Part shown: in pieces, positions 35,646 to 43,864 of the stretch | Layout: each line of letters begins with the position of its first letter | How positions within the stretch are numbered: position 1 is the stretch's first letter | From: Pseudomonas sp. MWU13-2100 | GTDB taxonomy: Bacteria; Pseudomonadota; Gammaproteobacteria; Pseudomonadales; Pseudomonadaceae | Direction: 5' to 3' | Assembly (NCBI RefSeq): GCF_023242365.1 | Contig: NZ_JALLIX010000004.1 | Coordinates: forward strand, 184,564 to 248,563 | DNA: 64,000 nt | Program-made: the position numbers and the translations under genes | The notes under the pieces: model-generated | Databases searched by the model: none | What the model was told of the DNA's origin: nothing | The model's input: only the letters and a program-made list of their open reading frames with translations

Positions 35646-36494
35646 TCAGAACGTCTTGTCGCCGATAATCCCGGCACGCTCCATCTTGCGATGGCACGGC
35701 GGGTAATCCATGACGGCGTAGTGCTGGGTACTGCGGTTGTCCCAGATGGCGATGCTGTTGGGTGTCCAGCGCCAGCGCACCTGATACTCGGGGATATAGG
35801 CCTGGCTGATCAGGTAGCGCAGCAACTCGCCGGCCCCTGGATTGGCGTCCTGGCCGAAGCGCACCCGTTCAGGGGTGTGGTAGTTGCTGAAGTGGGTGGT
35901 AAAGGCGTTGACGAACAACACCTTTTCGCCGGTTTCCGGATGGGTGCGCACCACCGGGTGCTCGGCATCCGGGTACATCGCCTTGAGCGCCAGGCGTTTT
36001 TCGATCGGCATGGCCGCGCCGAAGCTGGCTTCGATGCTGTGGCGGGCACGCAGGTCGGCAATCTTCGCCTTCACGTCATCCGGCAAGCGGGCATAGGCCT
36101 CCACCATGTTGGCCCACATGGTGTCACCGCCGACCGGCGGACACTCCACACACCGCAGCACACAGCCCATTGGGGGGGCCTCGCGCCAGGTGGCGTCGGT
36201 GTGCCAGGCGTTCTCGTAGCGGTCGCTTGGCTGATCCGGACTCTTGTAGATGCGTACCAGCCCCGGATGATCCGGGTCGCTGCCGGCCACCGGATGATCC
36301 TCCAGCTCGCCGAAGCGACGGGCGAAGGCCACATGCTCGGCACGCGTGATGTTCTGGTCACGCAGGAACACCACCCGATGCTTGAGCAACTGGGCACGAA
36401 TCTCGGCAAACAGCCCCTCGTCATGCAAAGCATCGGCGAGGTTGACACCGATCAACTGCGCACCGATGTTGTAGGTCAATTGTTCGACTTTCAT
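35646..36494 (-). CDS. TauD/TfdA-family Fe(II)/2-oxoglutarate dioxygenase
   Basis: 282 aa, full length. Iron ligands H98 and D100 in WHTDATWREAPP and H258 in STQHYA; R273 in RKMERAGIIGDK is placed to bind 2-oxoglutarate. The HTDATWREAPPMG segment closely follows TauD (taurine to sulfite plus aminoacetaldehyde), but other members hydroxylate 2,4-D or alkyl sulfates. 14 bp after the quinone oxidoreductase. With the YeiH-type anion exporter downstream, oxidative release of sulfite or sulfate is a reasonable inference. Confidence 0.92.
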   Translation of the reverse strand: MKVEQLTYNIGAQLIGVNLADALHDEGLFAEIRAQLLKHRVVFLRDQNITRAEHVAFARRFGELEDHPVAGSDPDHPGLVRIYKSPDQPSDRYENAWHTDATWREAPPMGCVLRCVECPPVGGDTMWANMVEAYARLPDDVKAKIADLRARHSIEASFGAAMPIEKRLALKAMYPDAEHPVVRTHPETGEKVLFVNAFTTHFSNYHTPERVRFGQDANPGAGELLRYLISQAYIPEYQVRWRWTPNSIAIWDNRSTQHYAVMDYPPCHRKMERAGIIGDKTF

Positions 36495-36508
36495 GGAAGG
36501 CGGCCCCC

Positions 36509-37489
36509 CTAGATGACGAAGATCGATGAACCAGTGGTCTTGCGTGACTCCAGGTCACGATGGGCCTGTACGGCATCCTGCAAAGCATAGTGCTGGTTGA
36601 TCTCTATCTTGATTCGACCGCTGCCAACGTGGTCGAACAGCTCGCCAGCCAGAGCGGCTTTTTCCGCCGGGTCGGCGATGTAGTCTGCCAGCGCCGGGCG
36701 GGTCAGGAACAGCGAGCCCTTCATCGCCAGCAGTACCGGATCGAAGGCCGGGATCGGACCGGATGCCGTGCCGACGCAAACCATCAGGCCGCGACGCTTG
36801 AGCGAATCCAGGGAGCCCATGAACGTGTTCTTGCCGACACTGTCGAACACCACGTTGACCCCGACGCCGCCTGTCAATTCACGAACACGCGAGGCGACGT
36901 CTTCATGGCTGTAGTTGATGACATGATCGCAACCATGGGCCCGGGCGACTTCCGCCTTGGCCACGGTGGACACGGTGCCGATCACGGTCAGGCCAAGCAG
37001 CTTGGCCCACTGTGAAACGATCAGGCCCACACCACCGGCGGCGGCATGCAGCAAAATACTGTCGCCGGCCTTGAAGTCGTAGATACGACGCATCAGGTAC
37101 GACGCCGTCAGGCCGCGCATGGTCATGGCCGCAGCCGTCTCGAAACTGATGGTTTCCGGTAGCTTGATCAGCGGCGCAGCCGAGATCAGTCGTTCGGTGC
37201 TGTAGGCCCCCAGGGTGTTGAGAAAACCGGTGTAGGTAACACGATCCCCCACCTGCACATGGGTGACGCCCTCACCGACGGCCTGCACGACACCCGAAGC
37301 TTCAACCCCTATACCGTTGGGCATCGGGATCGGGTAGGTGCCGTTGCGAAAGTAGGTGTCGGCATAGTTCAGACCGACCGCCACATGACGAAGACGAACC
37401 TGGCCTGGACCAGGTTCGCCCACTTCGACGTCCTCATAACGAAGGACTTCGGGACCTCCGGTTTCGTGAAAGCGTATGGCTTTGGCCAT
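36509..37489 (-). CDS. NADPH:quinone oxidoreductase, zinc-free MDR family
   Basis: 326-aa medium-chain reductase of the QOR type. Nucleotide motif AAAGGVGLIVSQWAKLLG (residues about 150-167); no structural zinc cysteines; N-terminus MAKAIRFHETGGPEVLRYED is typical of quinone/enal reductases. First gene of the seven-gene operon, with the direct-repeat operator (37573-37610) 84 bp upstream. It may reduce an enone or quinone intermediate of the pathway, or be a general redox enzyme. Confidence 0.92.
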   Translation of the reverse strand: MAKAIRFHETGGPEVLRYEDVEVGEPGPGQVRLRHVAVGLNYADTYFRNGTYPIPMPNGIGVEASGVVQAVGEGVTHVQVGDRVTYTGFLNTLGAYSTERLISAAPLIKLPETISFETAAAMTMRGLTASYLMRRIYDFKAGDSILLHAAAGGVGLIVSQWAKLLGLTVIGTVSTVAKAEVARAHGCDHVINYSHEDVASRVRELTGGVGVNVVFDSVGKNTFMGSLDSLKRRGLMVCVGTASGPIPAFDPVLLAMKGSLFLTRPALADYIADPAEKAALAGELFDHVGSGRIKIEINQHYALQDAVQAHRDLESRKTTGSSIFVI

Positions 37490-37572
37490 GTTTTCTTATT
37501 CTCCAGTCTGCAATATTGGCGTGCTGCGTCGATTTACGCTGATTGGACTGTAGGACTCCGGCATGCGCACCG

Positions 37573-37610
37573 CTTCTCATCAGACGACAATGGCTTTTCA
37601 TTTGATGACA
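37573..37610. promoter_or_regulatory. direct-repeat operator, copy 2 (AraC-type)
   Basis: Half-sites CTTCTCATCAGACGACA (37573-37589) and CTTTTCATTTGATGACA (37594-37610), 13 of 17 identical, period 21 bp. Same layout and consensus (CTTTTCATT.GA.GACA) as copy 1 at 29647-29684, including the preceding CCG. Located 84 bp upstream of the quinone oxidoreductase start. Probably bound by the AraC protein at 29911-30957. Confidence 0.65.
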
Positions 37611-37772
37611 ATTTTAGCGGGCAGGTATGCGCTATTCGCAGGGCAGCGTGTGAAGGGAGGGGCTTGGCGTATCACGGCGCGAATTGCGCTCCAGGTCCTG
37701 CAATCTTGCTTTTCCTCCCAACGTCGCCTTAGCCAATAGCGCGGTGCCACCATCATGAGAGAAGGGACAATC

Positions 37773-38129
37773 ATGAAGAGAATTGGATTTCTATGGCTGG
37801 GGGTTCTGGTCTTGTCGGGTTGTCAAAGCGATCGCCCAGACCCAGGAGCAGTTGCCAAGGAATGGTCAACCAACACCTCTCAGTTGGGAATTCGCCCCAT
37901 CTACCCGCCGCGGGAAGTCTATCCGAGCGACGTGTTCATCAGCGTCGGATATGACGTCGACTCTATCGACGAAATCCCTACCAAAGCCTTCAACATTTTG
38001 CCGATACGTTACGCCCACATTCCCAACCTGAAAGAAGTGGCTGCGCTGGAAAAGGACCGGCTGCGATTCCCTTTCCCGCCATGCGTGACTACAACTACCG
38101 CGTTTTGCTCGACCGCGACAGCCGCGTAG
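37773..38129 (+). pseudogene. small lipoprotein gene fused at its 3' end to foreign sequence
   Basis: Starts at ATG 37773 (MKRIGFLWLGVLVLSGC, lipobox LSGC) with a GAAGGGA ribosome site. About 95 residues read like a normal exported lipoprotein (RPIYPPREVYPSDVFISVGY). From about 38060 the frame runs through sequence that encodes a different protein in another frame, giving a low-complexity tail (CVTTTTAFCSTATAA). So the 3' end was lost at a junction. The shortened lipoprotein might still be made. Confidence 0.6.
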
Positions 38130-38260
38130 TGCCGCGTTACCCCGGCGCTGAGGAGAAGGTACTGTGGCTGCAACTGGACAACGGCCGGCTGGTTTCACAA
38201 CGCGAATTCGCCAACGCCGCCGACTTGCGCACAGCACTGGATAACGTGGCAAATCCATAA
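38063..38260 (+). pseudogene. C-terminal remnant of a thioredoxin-like/YtfJ-like Pseudomonas protein
   Basis: An open frame without its own start reads AIPFPAMRDYNYRVLLDRDS, then YPGAEEKVLWLQLDNGRLV, then a tail to TAA 38258-38260. I recognise this as the end of a periplasmic thioredoxin-fold protein often labelled FAD/FMN-containing dehydrogenase in Pseudomonas (from memory). It overlaps the tail of the truncated lipoprotein in another frame, so a deletion joined the two genes near 38060. Confidence 0.6.
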
Positions 38261-38261
38261 C

Positions 38262-38405
38262 GGCTTTGTCGGGCCGGGGCTGTTTATCGTTCGAGAAATC
38301 GCCAAGGCCCATGGCGGAAGTACAACGGATTGCTCGGATGCACGGAGTGTGCACGGCCTTCGACATCCCCTTTCCGATCATCAGCCCATCGCCCTGAGGC
38401 CTTAA
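38262..38405 (+). pseudogene. histidine kinase ATP-binding-domain remnant
   Basis: 47 codons ending at TAA 38403. The start GFVGPGLFIVREIAKAHGGS is the G2-box helix region of HATPase domains; the remainder no longer fits the family (ARSVHGLRHPLSDH), suggesting a frameshift. It begins 1 bp after the previous remnant. Third broken gene in 630 bp. Confidence 0.65.
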
Positions 38406-38488
38406 CAACCTCCCTACACTCTCTCTATTGAGCCACGCCCGACCCACGACCTACAATCGCCGGCCCTCACACGAGAGATCACACACCC

Positions 38489-39934
38489 ATGACAGCACCT
38501 GCCTCCCCCATCGCCGGGTCGGACCACCGCTGGCTCGCCTTGATCGTCCTGTGCCTCGGGGAGTTGATGATCGTGCTCGACACCACCATCGTTAACGTCG
38601 CGCTGCCTTCGATCCAGACCGACCTGCACTTCACGCAGACCTCCCTCGCCTGGGTGGTGAACGCCTATATGCTGACCTTCGGCGGCTTCCTGCTGCTGGG
38701 CGGCCGGCTGGGGGATCTCTACGGGCATCGACGCCTGTTCCTGCTTGGCATCGGTTTCTTCACCCTCGCCTCGCTGGCCTGTGGCCTGGCCCACAACCAG
38801 GAGACGCTGATCTGGGCCCGGGCCTTTCAAGGCCTGGCCGCCGCCGTGGTGAGCGCCGTGGCGCTGTCGCTGATCATGGACCTGTTCAGTGAACCGGCCG
38901 ATCGGGCCAAGGCCGTGGGTGTCTACGGTTTCGTCTGCGCCGGCGGCGGCAGCCTCGGCGCCCTGCTCGGCGGTGTGCTCACCAGCACCTTGAGCTGGCA
39001 CTGGATCTTCCTGGTCAACCTGCCGATCGGGGCAGTGGTGATCGCGCTGAGCCTGCGCCTGCTGTCGAACAGCCTCAACCAACACCCGTCCCGTGACCTG
39101 GACGTCGCCGGCGCACTCACCGTGACCGCCTCGTTGATGCTGGCGGTCTATGCCATCGTCAATGGCAACGAGATGGGCTGGGGTTCGCTGCGCACCCTCG
39201 CGCAACTACTGATTGCCATCGGCCTGCTGCTGGCCTTCCTGGTCATCGAGACCCGCGTCAAAACCCCGCTGATGCCCTTGCGCCTGTTCCGCCTGCGCAA
39301 CCTGGCGATTGCCAATATCGTCGGGGTGCTCTGGGCGGTCGCGATGTTCGCCTGGTTCTTCCTGTCGGCGCTGTACATGCAGTTGGTGCTGGGCTACACA
39401 CCCTTTGAAGTGGGGCTCGCATTCCTTCCCGCCAACCTGATCATGGCGCTGTTTTCACTGGGAATCTCGGCCAAGCTGGTGATGCGTTTCGGCATTCGCC
39501 TGCCGCTGGCCGTCGGTCTGGCCCTGGCGACCTTCGGGCTGCTGTTGTTCGCCCAGGCGCCGGTCGCAGGCCACTTCCTGCGCGACGTCCTTCCGGGCAT
39601 GGTACTGCTGGGCCTGGGCGCGGGCATTGCGTTCAACCCACTGCTGCTGGCGGCAATGAACGATGTCGCGCCATCCGAGTCGGGACTGGCCTCCGGGATG
39701 GTCAATACCGCCTTCATGATGGGCGGCGCACTGGGGCTGGCGGCACTGGCCAGCCTGGCTGCGGCACGCACCGAGCAGCACCTGGCGGCGGGCGGGCCGG
39801 CACTCTCGGCCATCAACGACGGGTATCAGATCGCCTTCCTGGTAGGTGCGGTGTTTTGCGCGCTGGGCGCCGGCCTGGCCGCGGTGATGATGCGCGACAA
39901 GACCGGTGAAGACCCGGACGGCGTCGAAGCCTAA
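38489..39934 (+). CDS. DHA2-family (EmrB/QacA-like) drug:H+ antiporter
   Basis: 481 aa with about 14 hydrophobic segments, the DHA2 layout. Motif D1 LDTTIVNVALPSIQ in TM1, motif A GGRLGDLYGHRR between TM2 and TM3, and motif C-like GGSLGALLGGVLTS in TM5. No EmrA-type fusion partner or adjacent regulator, so it probably works alone in the inner membrane. Its stop overlaps, tail to tail, the end of the GGDEF-EAL gene by 4 bp. Confidence 0.9.
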   Translation: MTAPASPIAGSDHRWLALIVLCLGELMIVLDTTIVNVALPSIQTDLHFTQTSLAWVVNAYMLTFGGFLLLGGRLGDLYGHRRLFLLGIGFFTLASLACGLAHNQETLIWARAFQGLAAAVVSAVALSLIMDLFSEPADRAKAVGVYGFVCAGGGSLGALLGGVLTSTLSWHWIFLVNLPIGAVVIALSLRLLSNSLNQHPSRDLDVAGALTVTASLMLAVYAIVNGNEMGWGSLRTLAQLLIAIGLLLAFLVIETRVKTPLMPLRLFRLRNLAIANIVGVLWAVAMFAWFFLSALYMQLVLGYTPFEVGLAFLPANLIMALFSLGISAKLVMRFGIRLPLAVGLALATFGLLLFAQAPVAGHFLRDVLPGMVLLGLGAGIAFNPLLLAAMNDVAPSESGLASGMVNTAFMMGGALGLAALASLAAARTEQHLAAGGPALSAINDGYQIAFLVGAVFCALGAGLAAVMMRDKTGEDPDGVEA

Positions 39935-42012
39935 CTCGCGGCCTGCCGTTCAAGCCGACCGATATCGGCCATGAATTTCTCCGCCGGCAAGGGGTGCCCC
40001 AGCAAGTAGCCTTGCAGGGAGTCGCACCCCAGGCGGGTGAGAAAGTGCTGCTGCACGTCGGTTTCCACCCCTTCGGCAACGATCCGCAACCCCAACGCCT
40101 GACCCAGCGCGACAATGGCTGAAACGATCGCCGCATCGTCGGTGTCATGCTCCAGGTCGCGGACAAAGCCACGATCGATCTTCAGCTCGTTGGCCGGAAG
40201 GCGCTTGAGGTACATCAGGCTCGAATAGCCAGTGCCGAAATCGTCGATGGAAAGGTCCACACCCATGTCCGAAAGCTTCTGCAACACCTCCATGCTCGCA
40301 TCGGCGTCATTCATGGCTGTGGTTTCGGTGATCTCCAGGGTCAGGCTGTTGGCCGGCAACTGGTGCCGGGCCAGGGCACTGGCCACGCTGTCGACCAGGC
40401 CCACATGACAGAACTGCAGGGCCGAGAGATTCACCGCGATACGCCAGTGCTGGTAGCCCTGCTCGTACCAAAGACGCATTTGCCGACAGGCTTCGTCCAG
40501 CACCCAGTCGCCGATAGGGATGATCAGGCCGGTCTTTTCCGCCAAGGTAATGAACTTGTCCGGCAGCAACAGCCCTTCCTCGGGGTGCTCCCAGCGCAAC
40601 AGGGCCTCGGCGCCGACCGGCGTGCCCTTGAGGGCGTCGAACTTGGGTTGGTAAAAAAGACGGAACTGCCGCTGTTCCAGGGCCTGGCGAAGATCCTGCA
40701 GCAGTTGCAACTGCTTGCGCGCATTGCTGTTCATCGAGGCGTCGAAGAAACTGTGACCGTTCTTGCCGGCGCCCTTGGCGTGGTACATCGCGGCGTCAGC
40801 GTTCATCAGCAATTCCTCGGCGGTCTGGCCATTACCCGGGAACAGCACGATGCCGAGGCTGGCGGAGATCTGCAGGTCCTGCTCGCCCACCCGGAACGGC
40901 CGAGAGATCAGGCTGACCTGACGTGACGCCACTTGCAGCGCATCGTCCGGCTCGACCAATTGCACCAGCAATACGAACTCATCGCCGCCAATCCGGGCCA
41001 GGGTGTCCTGGCTGCGCAGATCTTCACGCAGGCGCAGGGCGACCTCGCGCAGCAACTGATCGCCCATATGGTGACCGAACGCATCATTGACCGGCTTGAA
41101 GCCGTCCAGATCGATGAACATCAGCGCAAAACAGCCGCCTTCGGCCGTGGCCTTGTTCATCGCCTGGTCGATCCGATCCGCCAGCAACACACGGTTCGGC
41201 AAGCCGGTCAGGGTGTCATGCAACGCCAAATGGATCAGCTCCTGGTTCGCCTGGCTCAGCGAGTCGGCCAGTATGGCCGTCCGGGCTTCGAGCCGGGCAT
41301 CGAGCAACGAGGTCAACAGGGCGATCGACAGCACCGCCAGGCTGGTCACCAGCACCAGGTTGTCCAGGCCCTTGCCCGACAGCCCGCTGCCCAGCGCGCC
41401 ACAGAAACTGCCCTGACTGAAGTTGGCGGCCGCCATGCCGGTAAAGTGCATGCCGACAATCGCCAAGCCCATGATCACCGCCGCCCCGCTACGGGCCACG
41501 CGCACATAGGGGGTACTGCGCCGCAGGCGGAAGGCGATCCACAAAGCCGCCGCCGAAGCGACCACGGCAATCGCCAGCGAGGCACCGAACAGGGTCGGGT
41601 CGTAATCGATACCGGGCTGCATCTTCAGCGCCGCCATGCCGCAATAGTGCATGGCACTGATACCGGCCCCCATGATCAGGGCACCAAAGGCCAATTGCGC
41701 CGCCGGCAGGCTGGGCTGGCTGACCAACCACAGGGCAAAGCCACTGGAAAGAATGGCGATCAACAGTGACAGAAACGTGAGCGGTCCGTCGTAGGCCAAG
41801 GCGATGGGCAGCTTGAACGCGAGCATGCCGATAAAGTGCATGGACCATATGCCCACGCCCATGGCCATGGCACCGCCGGCCATCCAGAGGTATACCGCTC
41901 GACCGCGGGCCGTGGCAATCCGTCCGGCCATATCCAGCGCGGTATAAGAGGCCAGGATCGCCACACAAAGGGACATGAAGACCAGCGCGGAAGAATAGCT
42001 ACCAATGAGCAT
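39931..42012 (-). CDS. MHYT-GGDEF-EAL c-di-GMP turnover protein
   Basis: 693 aa from ATG 42012 (MLIGSYSSALVFMSLC); ATG 42030 is also possible. Seven TM segments form an MHYT sensor (repeats SMHFIGMLAF, AMHYCGMAAL, GMHFTGMAAA, thought to bind a metal and sense O2, CO or NO). The GGDEF domain is intact (ARIGGDEFVLL), with the inhibitory RxxD site RSQD five residues before it. The EAL domain is intact (AEALLRWEHP, DDFGTGYSSL, QGYLLGHP). Both synthesis and hydrolysis of c-di-GMP look possible; the balance is not readable. Inner membrane; monocistronic. Confidence 0.92.
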   Translation of the reverse strand: MLIGSYSSALVFMSLCVAILASYTALDMAGRIATARGRAVYLWMAGGAMAMGVGIWSMHFIGMLAFKLPIALAYDGPLTFLSLLIAILSSGFALWLVSQPSLPAAQLAFGALIMGAGISAMHYCGMAALKMQPGIDYDPTLFGASLAIAVVASAAALWIAFRLRRSTPYVRVARSGAAVIMGLAIVGMHFTGMAAANFSQGSFCGALGSGLSGKGLDNLVLVTSLAVLSIALLTSLLDARLEARTAILADSLSQANQELIHLALHDTLTGLPNRVLLADRIDQAMNKATAEGGCFALMFIDLDGFKPVNDAFGHHMGDQLLREVALRLREDLRSQDTLARIGGDEFVLLVQLVEPDDALQVASRQVSLISRPFRVGEQDLQISASLGIVLFPGNGQTAEELLMNADAAMYHAKGAGKNGHSFFDASMNSNARKQLQLLQDLRQALEQRQFRLFYQPKFDALKGTPVGAEALLRWEHPEEGLLLPDKFITLAEKTGLIIPIGDWVLDEACRQMRLWYEQGYQHWRIAVNLSALQFCHVGLVDSVASALARHQLPANSLTLEITETTAMNDADASMEVLQKLSDMGVDLSIDDFGTGYSSLMYLKRLPANELKIDRGFVRDLEHDTDDAAIVSAIVALGQALGLRIVAEGVETDVQQHFLTRLGCDSLQGYLLGHPLPAEKFMADIGRLERQAAS

Positions 42013-42289
42013 GACGAATCTCTGAAACATCGAACCGGGCAACCCCCGGAGTCGGTGAAAAAACGACGGATTGTACCTGCTTCCCTGCACAATGCATGGT
42101 GGAGTATTGGCTACTTGCCATTATTCAGGAGGCCTCGCTCGCCGTACAGCTCGGAGCCCCGGGGGGGCCGACCAACGGCACGGTTTATAGGTGATGTTCC
42201 AGATCGACCTCTTCGACACTTTTTTGACCTTCTGGTCATTAACCGATGATAGTCGATCATGGCCAAGTCGCTTCGGTCGTCAGGCTTGG

Positions 42290-42508
42290 TCAAGCCCCCT
42301 CCTTGGGATATTCACGCTTGATTCGCTCGATATAGCGCGACACCGCCGGGGCCTTTTCAAAACGCCGATAAATCAGCGACAACCAGGAACTCGCCGCGCA
42401 GCCGTGGATCGGCCGATACAGCACATTCGGCAGGTTAACATGGCCGATCACCGACTCAGGGACCACCGCCACGCCCCGGCCCAGGGACACCGCTGCGATC
42501 ACCGCCAC
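42290..42508 (-). pseudogene. LysR-type regulator, C-terminal remnant
   Basis: About 72 codons with the end of a LysR effector domain (SLGRGVAVVPESV, LIYRRFEKAPAVSRYIERI). The HTH half is absent: at about 42508 the sequence switches to an MFS gene fragment on the opposite strand. The pair was probably a divergent LysR-MFS unit that lost its middle. Confidence 0.7.
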
Positions 42509-42519
42509 CAGCCCGCCGG

Positions 42520-43032
42520 GCTGTGGCCCCAGCTTCGCTGGGCGGCGACCTGCAGGGTGCCGCTGATCTGCTTGATCTGGGGTTTGATCGAGGCTAATCG
42601 CATTGGCTGGAACAGCCCGCTGATCTGTCCGCGTATCGGCCCCGGGAACGTGCCGGCATGGCCTCGGGGATGAGCACCACCATGCGCTTCAGCGCGATCA
42701 TGCTGACCATCGGGGTGTTTGGTGCCTTGCTCGCCGGTCATGCCGAACAATTGCTCCAGGCCAGCCTCACCGCCCAGGCCGCCCCCTGGCTCGATCAGAC
42801 CCGGGCGATTGCCTCGCGGGGGGTCGCCGGTGACATGCCGGCGGCCATGGCAACGCTGCCGGAGTCCGCGCGCCCGGCGGTCCAGCCCTTGGCGCGCGCG
42901 GCCTTCGTCGGTGGCTTTGGTACGGTGCTCTGGGTCGCGGGGTGGTTGGCGATGTCGGGGGCGTTGGTGGTGGGCCGCTTGATGCGCCATCCCCTGCCCG
43001 TCAGCCGATCGTATTCATTGGCCAGGGAATAA
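42520..43032 (+). pseudogene. DHA2-type MFS transporter remnant with internal deletion
   Basis: Two pieces in different frames. 42520-42630 encodes a TM8-like segment with IGWNSPLI. 42631-43032 encodes the C-terminus (RPRERAGMASGMSTTMRFSA, then TM segment IMLTIGVFGALLAGHAEQLL, then a last TM). No start and no N-terminal helices remain. PRERAGMASG is a hallmark of the late loop of EmrB/QacA carriers. Together with the LysR remnant it forms a deletion scar. Confidence 0.7.
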
Positions 43033-43095
43033 ATCCATGCGGGGCTCGTCGTACGGGCACTGAAATTATTCAGCAGCCCAAATGAGAGCCCCATC

Positions 43096-43353
43096 ATGAA
43101 AAATGTCCTGATTACCCTGACCCTGATCGCCATGAGCAGCATTGCCAGCCTCGCCAGCGCCGCTGAGCAGAACAGCCCGAAGGTCGAGGATTACAGCTAC
43201 TCGACTCACCTGGATGTCGCCAAGGTCCTCGCTACTTCAGACACTCAGTACTGCGGCATCGGCCCACGGGAAATGACCTACGAAGACCATCAGGGCGTGG
43301 TTCACACCCTGCGCTACCAGGCCTTCGGCAACTATTGCAACAACGAAAATTGA
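43096..43353 (+). CDS. DUF2790 small exported protein
   Basis: 85 aa with a signal peptide (residues 1-22, ending ASA). The mature part YSYSTHLDVAKVLATSD and RYQAFGNYC matches DUF2790, a family of small periplasmic Pseudomonas proteins often induced by metal or other stress. Two cysteines could form a disulfide. Function unknown. Convergent with the MerR gene, 7 bp apart. Confidence 0.87.
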   Translation: MKNVLITLTLIAMSSIASLASAAEQNSPKVEDYSYSTHLDVAKVLATSDTQYCGIGPREMTYEDHQGVVHTLRYQAFGNYCNNEN

Positions 43354-43360
43354 CCGGCCC

Positions 43361-43786
43361 CTACAGTGGCAACTGCGGTTGCGGGGACTGGATCGAAGCC
43401 AATACCCGCTCGGCGTTTTCCGTGCAACTGGTTCCTTCGGGTCGGTTGCGGATGCTGTTGACGATTCCCAGCAACTGCATCTTGCTATGGGCCAGGCGAG
43501 CCTGCATCGCTTCGATCTGATCGATCTTGCGCTCCAGGCTCTCGACCATGACCTCATGGCCCAAGCTCCCCGTCTCGGCCGCCGGCACCAAGGCCCGCAG
43601 TTCCTCAAGACTGAAACCTGCCTGCTGTGCGCATTGAATGATCGACAAGGTCTGCAACACCTCGGCCGGGTACTCACGGTAGCCGTTGGCCTGGCGCTGT
43701 ACCTTGCGAATCAACCCCTGGGCTTCATAGAACCTGATCTTCGAAGCCGCCAGGCCACTGCGCAGGGCCAGTTCACCGATCTTCAT
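43361..43786 (-). CDS. MerR-family transcriptional regulator
   Basis: 141 aa from ATG 43786 (MKIGELALRSGLAASKIRFY). The N-terminal winged HTH continues with EAQGLIRKVQRQANGYREY, followed by a long dimerisation helix (SLERKIDQIEAMQARLAHSK) and a C-terminal tail with one cysteine (GTSCTENAE). Divergent from the old-yellow-enzyme gene; the intervening promoter has the 19-bp spacer typical of MerR targets. Probably senses an electrophile or redox agent and activates the reductase. Inducer unknown. Confidence 0.9.
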   Translation of the reverse strand: MKIGELALRSGLAASKIRFYEAQGLIRKVQRQANGYREYPAEVLQTLSIIQCAQQAGFSLEELRALVPAAETGSLGHEVMVESLERKIDQIEAMQARLAHSKMQLLGIVNSIRNRPEGTSCTENAERVLASIQSPQPQLPL

Positions 43787-43806
43787 AAAGAGCCTCGAAT
43801 GGACGC

Positions 43807-43837
43807 TTGACATTAAAGTTAGGTTTAAGCTTAGCCT
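43807..43837 (+). promoter_or_regulatory. MerR-type promoter of the old yellow enzyme gene
   Basis: TTGACA (43807-43812), 19-bp spacer, TAGCCT (43832-43837). The over-long spacer contains an imperfect dyad around TAAGCTTA (AGTTAGG..GCCTGAACT), the arrangement remodelled by MerR proteins. It lies 27 bp upstream of the reductase start. Confidence 0.6.
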
Positions 43838-43864
43838 GAACTCCCCACTGACCCGGAGTCAAGC

